Positions 18,270 to 26,393 are shown, counted from the stretch's first letter. The stretch is 64,000 nt of DNA from Bradyrhizobium sp. 149 (GCF_023073915.1 NZ_JADPKK010000013.1:248001-312000), one strand, 5' to 3'. Numbers and translations: made by a program. Notes: a model not told the origin generated them from the sequence alone.

Positions 18270-18287
18270 TTCTAGAATCATCGAATA
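18270..18287. promoter_or_regulatory. Operator-like box, copy 1 (ArsR-type candidate)
   Basis: TTCTAGAATCATCGAATA, containing the perfect palindrome TTCTAGAA. It lies in the 46-base gap between arsR1 and the flavoprotein gene and nearly matches the box at 18663-18680 (15 of 18 positions, the first nine identical). Position and AT-rich palindromic form suit an ArsR-family operator. Confidence 0.55.
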
Positions 18288-18300
18288 ACTCATCAAAAAA

Positions 18301-18630
18301 TCAGGCCGCCGTTTGCGCGGCTTTGCATCCGGCCTCGTCTGCACAGCACTCGGCGGCCAGGAAATCGACTAGGCCCCGCATCGCGTCAAAGTTCGCGTGG
18401 CAGACCAGCGTCGTCGATTCCCGGACCTGGCTGACGAGGCCGACCGAGACCAGGGTCTTGATGTGATGCGACAAGGTCGAGGCCGGAATCTTCAGCTTGT
18501 CCTGCAGGCGGCCGACCGGCATGCCTGCATGCCCTGCCCGCACCAGCGCGCGGTAGATCTGGAGCCGCGTCCGGTTACCCAGGGCTTCGAGGCGCGCTGC
18601 TGCGTCATCGATCTTCATGATCACCATCAT
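18301..18630 (-). CDS. arsR: ArsR family transcriptional repressor with C-terminal Cys pair
   Basis: 109 residues: a winged helix-turn-helix (LGNRTRLQIYRALVRAG, recognition helix PASTLSHHIKTLVSVGLVSQ) and a C-terminal AAECCADEAGCKAA. The classical CVC trap of the recognition region is absent, so arsenite would be sensed by the C-terminal Cys-Cys...Cys, as in other ArsR proteins with terminal sites. It heads the leftward unit arsR1-flavoprotein-MFS, and operator-like boxes flank it on both sides. ATG 18618 is an alternative start. Confidence 0.87.
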   Translation of the reverse strand: MMVIMKIDDAAARLEALGNRTRLQIYRALVRAGHAGMPVGRLQDKLKIPASTLSHHIKTLVSVGLVSQVRESTTLVCHANFDAMRGLVDFLAAECCADEAGCKAAQTAA

Positions 18631-18662
18631 CCGCCTGCCGATGGCAAACTGTCAAACCATAT

Positions 18663-18680
18663 TTCTAGAATGTTGGAATA
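18663..18680. promoter_or_regulatory. Operator-like box, copy 2 (ArsR-type candidate)
   Basis: TTCTAGAATGTTGGAATA, in the 112-base divergent region between arsR1 and arsR2. It shares TTCTAGAAT and GAATA at the same spacing with the box before the flavoprotein. A partial third copy, GGCTAGAATTCCAG, lies at 18692-18705. It probably controls one or both divergent promoters. Confidence 0.55.
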
Positions 18681-18742
18681 CTGGTTCGGTCGGCTAGAAT
18701 TCCAGATTGACGGCCTCGCCGCAATTCCATAAGTCTGGATAT

Positions 18743-19105
18743 ATGGAAACCGAAGAAGCCGTCCTCGCGCTCGCCGCGTTGTCCCAATCGACCCGGCTGG
18801 AGGCCTTCCGGGCATTGGTCAGGCACGAGCCTGATGGTCTCGCTGCGGGCGACCTCGCCCGACTGTTGGAGGTCCCGCAGAACACGCTCTCGGCGCATCT
18901 GTCGATCCTGACCCGCGCGCGCCTCGTCACCTCCGAGCGGCACAGCCGTTCGATCATCTACCGGGCCAATCTCGTCGAATTTCGCGACATCGCGGTGTTC
19001 CTGCTGCGCGATTGCTGCGGCGGACGGCCGGAGGTTTGCGCACCCATCGTCGAAACCCTGCAATCCTGCTGCAAGCCGAGACGAAAGGAGCGAAGCCGTG
19101 CCTGA
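18743..19105 (+). CDS. arsR: ArsR family repressor of the aqpS-arsC operon
   Basis: 120 residues from ATG 18743: winged helix (LSQSTRLEAFRALVRHEPDG, recognition helix VPQNTLSAHLSILTRARLV) and a C-terminal tail with cysteines in DCCGGRPEVC and SCCKP. Its DNA-binding helix differs clearly from the divergent ArsR, so the two need not share targets. The metal site would again be C-terminal. It overlaps aqpS by eight bases, which is the order seen in the Sinorhizobium meliloti arsR-aqpS-arsC operon. An upstream in-frame ATG at 18707 would place the operator region inside the gene. Confidence 0.88.
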   Translation: METEEAVLALAALSQSTRLEAFRALVRHEPDGLAAGDLARLLEVPQNTLSAHLSILTRARLVTSERHSRSIIYRANLVEFRDIAVFLLRDCCGGRPEVCAPIVETLQSCCKPRRKERSRA

Positions 19106-19802
19106 TCAATTCGATCTTCCGCGCCGCCTCGCGGCCGAAGCGCTTGGCACGGGCATTCTCGTCGCCACGGTGGTCGGCTCCGGCATCATGGCGGAGACGC
19201 TGACCAAGGATGTCGCCCTTGCACTCCTCTGCAACACGTTGCCGACCGGCGCCATCCTCGTCGTCCTGATCACGATCCTCGGTCCGATCTCCGGCGCGCA
19301 CTTCAACCCGGCGGTTACCCTCGTCTTCACCGGCAAGCGCGAGCTGCCGGTCAACGAAGCCGCTCTCTATGTGATTGCGCAGGTCGCCGGCGGCATCGCG
19401 GGAACGATGGCGGCGCATCTGATGTTCGGACTGTCTCTGCTCGATTTCTCGGCGAAGGTGCGAACCGGAGGACCGCAATGGTTCGCCGAAGCCGTCGCCG
19501 CCTTCGGGCTGATCGCCACGATCCTGGCCGGGATCCGGTTTCAGCGGACGTCGGTCCCCTGGCTGGTGGGCCTTTACATCACGGCCGCCTATTGGTTCAC
19601 GGCCTCGACCTCGTTCGCCAATCCGGCGGTGGCCACTGCAAGGTCGCTGACCAACACGTTCGCGGGCATTCGCCCGGTTGACCTGCCGGAGTTCATTCTC
19701 GCGGAGCTGTGCGGAGCGTTCGCCGGCATGCTGCTGATGAACTGGCTGCTCGGACAGTCCCGCGCGGCCGGCCCTGTTCCACTCGCGGAGACGATTCGAT
19801 GA
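19098..19802 (+). CDS. aqpS: Arsenic-associated aquaglyceroporin, AqpS type
   Basis: 234-residue MIP-family channel with six helices and both NPA half-helices: GAHFNPAVTLVF and SFANPAVATAR. In rhizobial arsenic operons AqpS replaces the ArsB pump: arsenate reduced by ArsC leaves the cell as arsenite through the channel. The residue after the second NPA, normally the arginine of the selectivity filter, is valine here, which should widen the pore for uncharged As(OH)3. The start is GTG inside arsR2, and the stop overlaps arsC. Confidence 0.88.
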   Translation: MPDQFDLPRRLAAEALGTGILVATVVGSGIMAETLTKDVALALLCNTLPTGAILVVLITILGPISGAHFNPAVTLVFTGKRELPVNEAALYVIAQVAGGIAGTMAAHLMFGLSLLDFSAKVRTGGPQWFAEAVAAFGLIATILAGIRFQRTSVPWLVGLYITAAYWFTASTSFANPAVATARSLTNTFAGIRPVDLPEFILAELCGAFAGMLLMNWLLGQSRAAGPVPLAETIR

Positions 19803-20200
19803 GCGTCACGATCTATCACAACCCCGCTTGCGGCACCTCGCGCAACACGCTGGCGATGATCCGGCAGAGCGGCGTCGAGCCCATCGTCATCGAATATCTG
19901 AAGACGCCGCCCTCCCGCGAAAAGCTGGTCGAGCTCGTCAAGGCCCTCGGCATCTCCGTTCGCGAGCTGCTGCGCGAGAAAGGCACTCCTTATCACGAGC
20001 TCGGCCTCGACGACCCCAAATGGTCCGACGACGAACTGATCGACCAGATGCTCGCGCGCCCCATCCTGATCAATCGTCCGATCGTGGTGACGCCCAAGGG
20101 CACACGCCTGTGCAGGCCTTCGGAAGCCGTCATCGATCTCCTGGACCATCCCGTCGGCCGGTTCGTGAAAGAGGACGGCGAGGTGGTCGAGGCGCGATAA
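19799..20200 (+). CDS. arsC: Arsenate reductase, glutaredoxin-linked ArsC
   Basis: 133 residues reducing arsenate to arsenite with glutathione and glutaredoxin. The active-site motif is His7-x3-Cys11-x3-Arg15 (HNPACGTSR), and RPILINRPIVVTPKGTRLCR carries the family's conserved arginines. It starts in the ATGA overlap with aqpS, so reduction and export are coupled. No arsH follows; the next gene converges from the right 30 bases away. Confidence 0.93.
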   Translation: MSVTIYHNPACGTSRNTLAMIRQSGVEPIVIEYLKTPPSREKLVELVKALGISVRELLREKGTPYHELGLDDPKWSDDELIDQMLARPILINRPIVVTPKGTRLCRPSEAVIDLLDHPVGRFVKEDGEVVEAR

Positions 20201-20230
20201 GGGGCCGAGACGCCGCCATCTGCCTCCGGA

Positions 20231-21232
20231 TCAGATCTTCGGGATCTTGGCCCGCTCAACCACACCCCTCCATTTGGCGACCTCGGTCTCGATCAGGGTC
20301 TTCATCTCATCGGGCGAGCTGCCGCGGACCTCGCCGCCGACGGCCGTCTCCAGGCGCTGCTTGAGCTCGGGGTCCCCAAGTGCATCGTGCGTCGCCGCAT
20401 TGAGTGCGGCCATGATGGCGGGCGGCGTTCCCTTGGGCGCCAGGAGGCCGGCCCAGGTGCGCACGTCATATCCCTTGATGCCGGCTTCCTGAACCGTCGG
20501 CACGTCGGGCAACAATGCGGTGCTCATCGGCGAGGTCACCGCCAGGCCGCGGATGGCGCCGCCCTGGATCTGCGGGGCGAGCAGGACGGGCGTGCCGACG
20601 ATGACCGGAACCTCTCCGCCGAGCAGCGCGGTGATGACTTGAGAATCGCCGCGATAAGGCACGTGCACGATCTCGACGCCGGCGGTCGCGTTCAACAGCT
20701 CGCCTGCAAGGTGATGCGTGCTGCCGAAACCGACCGATCCGAAGCTGAGCGCACCGGGCTTTTCCTTGGCCATGGCGATCAACTCGCCGAGCGACTTCGC
20801 CGGATAGTCGCTACGCACCGCAATGACGAGCGCGTAATAGACCAGTGTCGAGATCATCTCGAAGCTGTCGGCCGGCTGGTAGGAAAGACTCTTGTAGGTG
20901 GCCGCGGAAATCGCGTGAGCGCCCGTGACAAGCCCGAGCGTGTAACCGTCAGGCGTCGCTTTCGCGAGGGCGTCCGCGGCGATGTTTCCGCCGGCGCCCG
21001 GCTTGGCCTCGACGATGATCGGCTGTCCCAGTTTTTTCGAGAGCCCGTCGGCGATGATGCGCGACAGCGCGTCGGCTGCGCCGCCGGCGGCAAATCCATG
21101 CAGCAGCCGGATCGGGCGCGACGGATAATTGTCGGCCGATGCCGGGGTGGTCGCGAGACAACCGCCAAGAAAACAGCCAAGAAAAACGCCAAGCAGAAAA
21201 ATCGCCGCAGCAAGCCGCTTCATCCGTCGCAT
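20231..21232 (-). CDS. Bug/TctC family periplasmic solute-binding protein
   Basis: 333 residues from ATG 21232, chosen for its GGGAGG site. It has an N-terminal hydrophobic export signal, then the Bug fold: YPSRPIRLLHGFAAGGAADA, AKPGAGGNIAADALAKATPD and the C-terminal PDEMKTLIETEVAKWRGVVE. Family members bind carboxylates, aromatic acids or amino acids and often act without a cognate permease nearby, as here. It lies with the presumed ring-cleavage genes, which suggests an aromatic-acid ligand. A cysteine in FLGGCLATTPAS might be a lipobox. Confidence 0.85.
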   Translation of the reverse strand: MRRMKRLAAAIFLLGVFLGCFLGGCLATTPASADNYPSRPIRLLHGFAAGGAADALSRIIADGLSKKLGQPIIVEAKPGAGGNIAADALAKATPDGYTLGLVTGAHAISAATYKSLSYQPADSFEMISTLVYYALVIAVRSDYPAKSLGELIAMAKEKPGALSFGSVGFGSTHHLAGELLNATAGVEIVHVPYRGDSQVITALLGGEVPVIVGTPVLLAPQIQGGAIRGLAVTSPMSTALLPDVPTVQEAGIKGYDVRTWAGLLAPKGTPPAIMAALNAATHDALGDPELKQRLETAVGGEVRGSSPDEMKTLIETEVAKWRGVVERAKIPKI

Positions 21233-21307
21233 GGATGCGTCCTCCCTTTTGATTTTTATGTCGTTGGCCGCCACGAGGCGGCATTCTTCAAGTCGAGCTT
21301 GAATCCA

Positions 21308-22213
21308 CTAGCGAGCGAACTCGGTGCATTCAGGCGATGGCGGCATGCCCCAGACGTCGCGCGGCAGGCCGACCCAGACTTTTGGCCGCTGCGGTCGATC
21401 GCGATGCCAGGGACGCGGCTCGAAATAGCCGAGCTCTTCGTCGGTCATGCGGTCGAGGTCGTGGAACAGCTCGACCAGATGCCCGTCGGGATTGCGGTGG
21501 TAGATCGCCGTGTTGTGACCGGGGCCGTGACGGACCGGTCCCCAGAGAACGGGAAGCTTGTGCCGGGCGAGATGGTCGCACGCCTGCTGCATATGGGTTG
21601 GGCCGCGCAGCTCGAACGCGACATGATGAAGGCCGTGGCCGGGCGCGCGGGCGAAGTTCAGCGTGTGGTGCTCATAGCCGCTGCGCATGAAGACGAAGCG
21701 GTCCTCGATCCAGTCGGAGACCCGCAGGCCCATGACGTTGGCGTAGAACTCGCAAGCCCCGCGCGGATCGGGCGTGCGAAGGGCGACGTGGCCAAGCTTG
21801 GTGACCGCGAGCGCACCGATCCGCTCCTGCGCGGGCGTGGGCGTCCAGCCCTGAATCAGTTCGAAGCGAGTCCCTTCGGGGTCGGTGAATGACAGCAGCC
21901 TGGAAACGCCAGGCATCGGATCGGTCTGGAGTTCGGACCGCAAATCGGCCTGCTTCAGCGCAGCGCCCAACGCCTCCATCGAAACATCCGGTGAAATCTC
22001 GAAGGCGATGCTCGTCAGCGCCGCGTCGCCAGGTTCGACCACCAGTGAAAGCTGCTCGGAGTCGTTGGCGAGGAAGATGCGGTTGCCGTCGCGGCCGACG
22101 AGGCCAAGACCGATCACGGCGCGATAATAGTCGAGCAGCCGCTCGGGATCGGGCGAGGCAAAGCTCGCGTGCCGGAGCCGGGTGAAGCGTGCAATGGGTG
22201 CTTGTGTCGTCAT
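21308..22213 (-). CDS. Extradiol ring-cleavage dioxygenase-like protein (VOC, type I)
   Basis: About 301 residues with two VOC domains, as in catechol 2,3-dioxygenases. The second domain keeps the iron triad by position: His in KLGHVALRTPDP, His in GHGLHHVAFELRG and Glu in GHLVELFHDLDR. A nearby YHRNPDGH motif is also typical. The reaction would be meta-cleavage of a catechol or related enediol in the cytoplasm. It precedes the TctC-like gene and follows the reductase gene, within a GntR-controlled cluster. The ATG at 22213 is preferred to one four codons upstream. Confidence 0.85.
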   Translation of the reverse strand: MTTQAPIARFTRLRHASFASPDPERLLDYYRAVIGLGLVGRDGNRIFLANDSEQLSLVVEPGDAALTSIAFEISPDVSMEALGAALKQADLRSELQTDPMPGVSRLLSFTDPEGTRFELIQGWTPTPAQERIGALAVTKLGHVALRTPDPRGACEFYANVMGLRVSDWIEDRFVFMRSGYEHHTLNFARAPGHGLHHVAFELRGPTHMQQACDHLARHKLPVLWGPVRHGPGHNTAIYHRNPDGHLVELFHDLDRMTDEELGYFEPRPWHRDRPQRPKVWVGLPRDVWGMPPSPECTEFAR

Positions 22214-22229
22214 CGTGCAATCCACCCCC

Positions 22230-23222
22230 TCATGGCGTCATGATGATCTTGCCGAGCGCCGAGCCCTGCTCGAGCAGCGTGTGCGCCTGTCTGACGTCGT
22301 CGAGCTTCAGGACCGCCGAGATAGCCGGCTTGATGGCGTTGCGGCTCAGCGCGTCGATCACGTTGCGCATGAGCGCGCGACGCCCGTCGCGATCGTGGTC
22401 GTAGATGTGGAAGGAGAAGCAGCGTATTGCCGGGCAGATGTCGAGATAGTCGCGCATCGCCGCCATCAGGTTTTCTTCCGGCAATCCGGCGAACGCGTTG
22501 TACGACAGCAGCGTCCCCCATTTTCCGAGCGCGCCGAGATAGCCCGTGAATTCCGGCCCACAGACGTGATCGAGCACGAGGCCGACGCCCTCGCCGTTGG
22601 TCAGCTCGCGGGTCCGCGCCACCACATCTTCGCGGCGGTAATAGATGATTTGATCGGCGCCGTTGCCGCGCGCGAACGCGGCTTTCTCTTCGGCGGAGAC
22701 CGTGCCGATGACATTCATCTGGGCGAGCTTGGCGAGCTGCACCAGCGCGGTGCCGACGCCGCCGGCCGCCCCGATCACCAGCACGCTCGCCGGTGCGCGC
22801 GGATGGCGGCACTCGTGCAGCAGCGCGTAGGCCACCTGATAGTTCGACAGGCACACGGCCGCTTGCAGATCGACATTGTCGGGGAGCGCATGAATGGCGT
22901 CCGCGGGCGCGACCACATAGTCGGCATAGCAGCCGCCGCGCTGCGACAGGTCGCGCGCGCTCAGCAGCACCTTCTGGCCGATCTTGAAGTCCTCGACGCC
23001 GGGCCCGAGCGCGGCAATGCGGCCGGCGACATCATTGCCGGGATTGGCCGGCAGCGGCGGCATCCATTTGTAGACGCCGCGGCGGATCAGCACATCGGGC
23101 TGCCCCACCCCGAACGCCTCGGCCCGGATTTGCACTTGGCCGCGTCCGGGCACAGGCACCGGAAGCTCGACCATTTCGAGTGCATCCGGCCCACCCGGCT
23201 GCCGCACCAGCACCGCTCTCAT
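22230..23222 (-). CDS. Zinc-independent MDR oxidoreductase (quinone oxidoreductase-like)
   Basis: About 330 residues with a GroES-like N-terminal half and a Rossmann half (ASVLVIGAAGGVGTALVQLAKL). It lacks the cysteines that bind structural zinc in alcohol dehydrogenases, so it belongs with NADPH:quinone reductases and crotonyl-type reductases. Substrate unknown; the setting implies reduction of an aromatic-pathway intermediate. ATG 23222 begins the usual MRAVLV, while GTG 23234 is only three bases from a GGAGG site; either is possible. A palindromic operator lies 30 bases upstream. Confidence 0.85.
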   Translation of the reverse strand: MRAVLVRQPGGPDALEMVELPVPVPGRGQVQIRAEAFGVGQPDVLIRRGVYKWMPPLPANPGNDVAGRIAALGPGVEDFKIGQKVLLSARDLSQRGGCYADYVVAPADAIHALPDNVDLQAAVCLSNYQVAYALLHECRHPRAPASVLVIGAAGGVGTALVQLAKLAQMNVIGTVSAEEKAAFARGNGADQIIYYRREDVVARTRELTNGEGVGLVLDHVCGPEFTGYLGALGKWGTLLSYNAFAGLPEENLMAAMRDYLDICPAIRCFSFHIYDHDRDGRRALMRNVIDALSRNAIKPAISAVLKLDDVRQAHTLLEQGSALGKIIMTP

Positions 23223-23251
23223 GATGTCTGTCACTCGCCTCCCAAGTCCAT

Positions 23252-23282
23252 ATTTTCGAAAATCATATCGTTTACGAAAATT
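23252..23282. promoter_or_regulatory. Palindromic operator candidate for the divergent GntR regulator, site 1
   Basis: ATTTTCGAAAAT (23252-23263) is a perfect 12-base palindrome, followed by the half-site ACGAAAATTA. It sits between the leftward reductase and the rightward GntR gene. The same 12-mer recurs before the FAH gene, which points to the GntR protein as its reader. Confidence 0.6.
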
Positions 23283-23326
23283 ATTGCAAGATGCTCGTTA
23301 GCACGGCATCTTGAGTCATCGATTCA

Positions 23327-24040
23327 ATGGCAGAAATCATGCCCGATAGCGCCATCCGCCCCCGCAAGGAATTCGGCAAGACCATTGCCGCCGACATCAC
23401 CCATCGGCTGCGGGAGGAGATCATTGCCTGCGGCCTGACGCCGGGCGAGCCGCTGCGGTTCGATGTCCTGCGCGAACGATTCGGCGTCAGCTTCACGACG
23501 CTGCGCGAGGCACTGACGGCGCTCGCCGCCGAAGGCCTGGTCGACGCGCAGGAGCAGCGCGGATTTCGCGTGGCGCCGGTCAGCCGCCAGGATCTGGTGG
23601 AGGTCACCGATGCCCGGGTGCTGATCGAGGTGGAATTGATCCGCCGCGCGATCGAGCGGGGCGACGACGACTGGGAAATCGCCGTCATCTCGACCCTGCA
23701 CCGATTGAAGCGGATCGAGCAGCGCGATCCCCAACACCCGCTGCGTGATCCCGAATGGAAGATCGCCCACCGCCAATTTCACCAAGCGCTGGTGTCCGCC
23801 TGCGGCTCCGCGACCCTTCTCGCCATTCGCGCCGAGCTGTTCGATCGCGCCGAGCGCTATCGGCATCTGTCGGCCAATTTCCGGCCGCGCCCCCGCGACA
23901 AGGCCGGCGAGCACCAGGCGATTATGCAGGCCGCCATCTCGCGCAATCCGGATCTCGCGGTGCAGCTGATCGAGACGCATATCCGCTCGACCGCCGACAA
24001 CGTCGCAACCTACGCCGGGCACCTGCTCGATGCCGAATAG
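23327..24040 (+). CDS. GntR family regulator, FCD subfamily
   Basis: 237 residues: an N-terminal winged helix (GEPLRFDVLRERFGVSFTTL, then REALTALAAEGLVDAQEQRG) and an all-helical FCD ligand domain (DARVLIEVELIRRAIERGDD, DPEWKIAHRQFHQALVSACG, GEHQAIMQAAI) with the Asp/His residues that usually hold a metal and a carboxylate. FCD regulators commonly repress catabolic genes until substrate appears. It lies between two copies of the same palindrome and between the leftward and rightward parts of the cluster. Confidence 0.88.
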   Translation: MAEIMPDSAIRPRKEFGKTIAADITHRLREEIIACGLTPGEPLRFDVLRERFGVSFTTLREALTALAAEGLVDAQEQRGFRVAPVSRQDLVEVTDARVLIEVELIRRAIERGDDDWEIAVISTLHRLKRIEQRDPQHPLRDPEWKIAHRQFHQALVSACGSATLLAIRAELFDRAERYRHLSANFRPRPRDKAGEHQAIMQAAISRNPDLAVQLIETHIRSTADNVATYAGHLLDAE

Positions 24041-24083
24041 GGCGACACCGGCTTTTTCGCGCCGTGGGCTTGCGTCTCGCCGC

Positions 24084-24114
24084 ATTTTCGAAAATAATAG
24101 AAAAGATCGAAAAT
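24084..24114. promoter_or_regulatory. Palindromic operator candidate, site 2
   Basis: ATTTTCGAAAAT at 24084-24095, identical to the palindrome before the reductase gene, with a further half-site TCGAAAAT at 24107-24114. It lies 39 bases before the FAH start and would control the rightward catabolic genes. Confidence 0.6.
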
Positions 24115-24134
24115 ACGAACCTAGGGCCTAAATC

Positions 24135-24998
24135 ATGAAGCTGCTGTCGTTCTTGGACGGAAATCGGGAAAGCTGGGGCGCCGTTGTCGAAAATGGCGTC
24201 GTGGATCTCGGCCGCGCCCTGCCCCAGTACCCGACGCTCGCGGACTTTCTCGGCAGCGACGACTACGCCCGCCGCGACGCCATCGTCGCCGGGCACAAGC
24301 CCACGATGGCGCTGAGCGATCTCAAATATCTACCGGTGATCCCGCGTCCAGAGAAGATCGTCTGCGCCGTGCGCAATTATCTCGACCACCACAATGAAGC
24401 TGTGGCGTTCGGCATGAAGCGCGAGATTACGGAATTTCCGCCGATCTTCCTCCGGGTCTGGCGCTCCCAGGTCGCGCACAACTCGCCGGTGATCCGGCCG
24501 AAAGTCTCCGACAATTTCGACTGGGAGGGCGAACTCGCCGTCGTCATCGGCAAGGGCGGCCGTCACATCAGCCAGGCAGACGCTTGGGACCACGTGGCGG
24601 GTTACTCGATCTACAACGACGTCAGCGTGCGCGACTGGCAGCGTCATGCCCAGCAGATCGCCTCCGGCAAGAACTTCGTCGGCACCGGCCCGTTCGGACC
24701 GTGGCTGGTGACGCCGGACGAGATCGGCGACCCCACCAAACTGAAGCTCGAGACGCGCGTCAACGGCACGGTGGTGCAATCCTCCGACACCTCGATGCTG
24801 ATCTTCTCGATCCCGCGGCTGATCGAGTACAGCTCGACCATCTTCGACCTCGTCCCCGGCGACGTCATCGCCACCGGCACGCCGGCCGGCGTCGGCTTCA
24901 CCCGCAAGCCGCCGGTCTTCCTCAAGCCCGGCGACGTGGTCGAGGTCGAGATCGAGAATATCGGCGTGCTGCGCAATCCCGTCGTCGACGAAGCCTAG
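24135..24998 (+). CDS. Fumarylacetoacetate hydrolase family protein
   Basis: 287 residues with a complete FAH fold. The metal site is visible as EGELAVVIGK (Glu-x-Glu) and the downstream Asp in YSIYNDVSVRDWQ. The conserved GKNFVGTGPFGPW and GDVIATGTPAGVGF loops are intact. Members hydrolyse C-C bonds of ring-cleavage products or decarboxylate oxo-acids. With an extradiol enzyme in the cluster, a meta-cleavage product is the likely substrate. It is followed nine bases later by the PF06684 gene. Confidence 0.9.
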   Translation: MKLLSFLDGNRESWGAVVENGVVDLGRALPQYPTLADFLGSDDYARRDAIVAGHKPTMALSDLKYLPVIPRPEKIVCAVRNYLDHHNEAVAFGMKREITEFPPIFLRVWRSQVAHNSPVIRPKVSDNFDWEGELAVVIGKGGRHISQADAWDHVAGYSIYNDVSVRDWQRHAQQIASGKNFVGTGPFGPWLVTPDEIGDPTKLKLETRVNGTVVQSSDTSMLIFSIPRLIEYSSTIFDLVPGDVIATGTPAGVGFTRKPPVFLKPGDVVEVEIENIGVLRNPVVDEA

Positions 24999-25007
24999 AG
25001 CCAGCGC

Positions 25008-25601
25008 ATGTCGGCCCAAGATGTGTCCTATGACATCCGCAAGACCGCGCTCAGCGTCGAGACCATCTGGCACGAGCGCGGTCCCCGGCTGCAGAAGCCG
25101 CTGCTGGTCGGAACGGCTATTGCGGTGATCCGCAATCCCTTCGCGGGCCGCTTCGAACCTGATCTGATGCCGTTTCAGGCGTCCTTGCGCGAGCTCGGGC
25201 GTGAGCTTGCAACGCGGCTGATCGCGCAGCTCGGCGGCGCGGCGCAGGTCGAAGCCTATGGCAAGGGCATCATCGTCGGCGAGGACGGCGAACTCGAGCA
25301 CGGCGCCGTCTGGCACGAGGCCGGCGGCCACGGCATGCGCGAGGTGCTGGGGCATCCCAAGGCGATCGTCCCGGCGGCAAAGACCGTCGGGGGCCCGGGC
25401 ACGCGCCTGATGGTCCCGCTCGGCCATATCCACGCCGCCTATGTCCGCAGCCATTTCGGAACCGCCGAGATGACGCTGTGGGATTCGCCACGGCGCGACG
25501 AGATCGCCTTCGGGCTCGTGATGGCGACCGGCGGCCGGCCGCACGCGCGCATCGGAGGCCTCGCGGCATCCGCGATTTCCGTGCATGACGGACAGCGCTG
25601 A
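25008..25601 (+). CDS. Amino-acid-synthesis family protein (PF06684-type)
   Basis: 197 residues resembling the family called amino acid synthesis (former DUF1185): an N-terminal ETIWHERGPRLQKPLLVGTA, a central LEHGAVWHEAGGHGMREVLG and a C-terminal DEIAFGLVMATGGRPHARIG. No reaction is proven for the family; members often sit in aromatic or amide catabolic clusters next to Bug proteins and GntR regulators, as here. Co-transcribed with the FAH gene. Confidence 0.78.
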   Translation: MSAQDVSYDIRKTALSVETIWHERGPRLQKPLLVGTAIAVIRNPFAGRFEPDLMPFQASLRELGRELATRLIAQLGGAAQVEAYGKGIIVGEDGELEHGAVWHEAGGHGMREVLGHPKAIVPAAKTVGGPGTRLMVPLGHIHAAYVRSHFGTAEMTLWDSPRRDEIAFGLVMATGGRPHARIGGLAASAISVHDGQR

Positions 25602-25626
25602 CGGGCGCGCGATCAATGTGCAGCAG

Positions 25627-26391
25627 CTATCCGAGCAAGCCCTTCAATCCGGCGTAGATGGAGCCGACCGCGGTTGCGGCGACGCCGGCCAAGGGGCCGA
25701 CGGTCTGCATGAGGTCCTGGATCAAGCGAGCACGGCGTCGCAGCTGTTCCTCGCCGACATGTTGCCCGAGCAGCCGCGCCACCCGGAAGGCAAACGCATT
25801 CGGCTTGCCACCCTGGCTGAGCACGCGCGGTAACACCTGGAAGATCACGACACCCAGAATGTTGCCGGAGACGAAAGCGAGCAGGATGCTCGCGCCGTAT
25901 TCGAACACTTCCCGCCATTCGACCCACACCGTCGGCAGGATCGGAACACGATCGTGGATGCCAGTGACCGTCAGCATCGAAAGGATGCTGACGCCCGCGG
26001 CCAGCAACGCCAGCATGAACGCGGCGAGCGCGGACACCCTATGCAGCGGGTACGCCAGGAACCCGAACAGGAGCGGGATGATGATCGAGGCGATCCGAAG
26101 CGGAATCGGCGAAAGGTTGAAGGTGATGGTCACGAGAATATGCGTGATCGTCAGCAGCAGCGATGGAATGACAATATAAAGCACCGCGTGCGTTGCGAAA
26201 TATCGCAGCGGGTTCTTGTGTCGCTCCAGGCGGGCATTGACCCGATCGAGCTCGCGTCTCAGCTTGTCCAGGTCGGTGACGATATCGTCGATTTCCCGCA
26301 GCGTCGGCCGCACGACACGCAAGTCGCGCGAGCAATGCCTGCAAGCGATCGCCTCATCCTTGATCGTCTCGGCGCAGAACGGACATTCCAT
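25627..26391 (-). CDS. Zinc-ribbon membrane protein, last gene of the CHAT operon
   Basis: 254 residues. An N-terminal zinc ribbon (CPFCAETIKDEAIACRHC, two CxxC pairs) is followed by a short coiled coil (DKLRRELDRVNARLERHK). Four or five membrane helices then span about residues 65-200, including YIVIPSLLLTITHILVTITF and FMLALLAAGVSILSMLTV. The C-terminal part is amphipathic, with a glycine-rich last helix (GPLAGVAATAVGSIYAGLKG). The ribbon should lie in the cytoplasm. I do not recognise a named family. It begins two bases after the stop of the smaller zinc-ribbon gene. Confidence 0.75.
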   Translation of the reverse strand: MECPFCAETIKDEAIACRHCSRDLRVVRPTLREIDDIVTDLDKLRRELDRVNARLERHKNPLRYFATHAVLYIVIPSLLLTITHILVTITFNLSPIPLRIASIIIPLLFGFLAYPLHRVSALAAFMLALLAAGVSILSMLTVTGIHDRVPILPTVWVEWREVFEYGASILLAFVSGNILGVVIFQVLPRVLSQGGKPNAFAFRVARLLGQHVGEEQLRRRARLIQDLMQTVGPLAGVAATAVGSIYAGLKGLLG

Positions 26392-26393
26392 TG

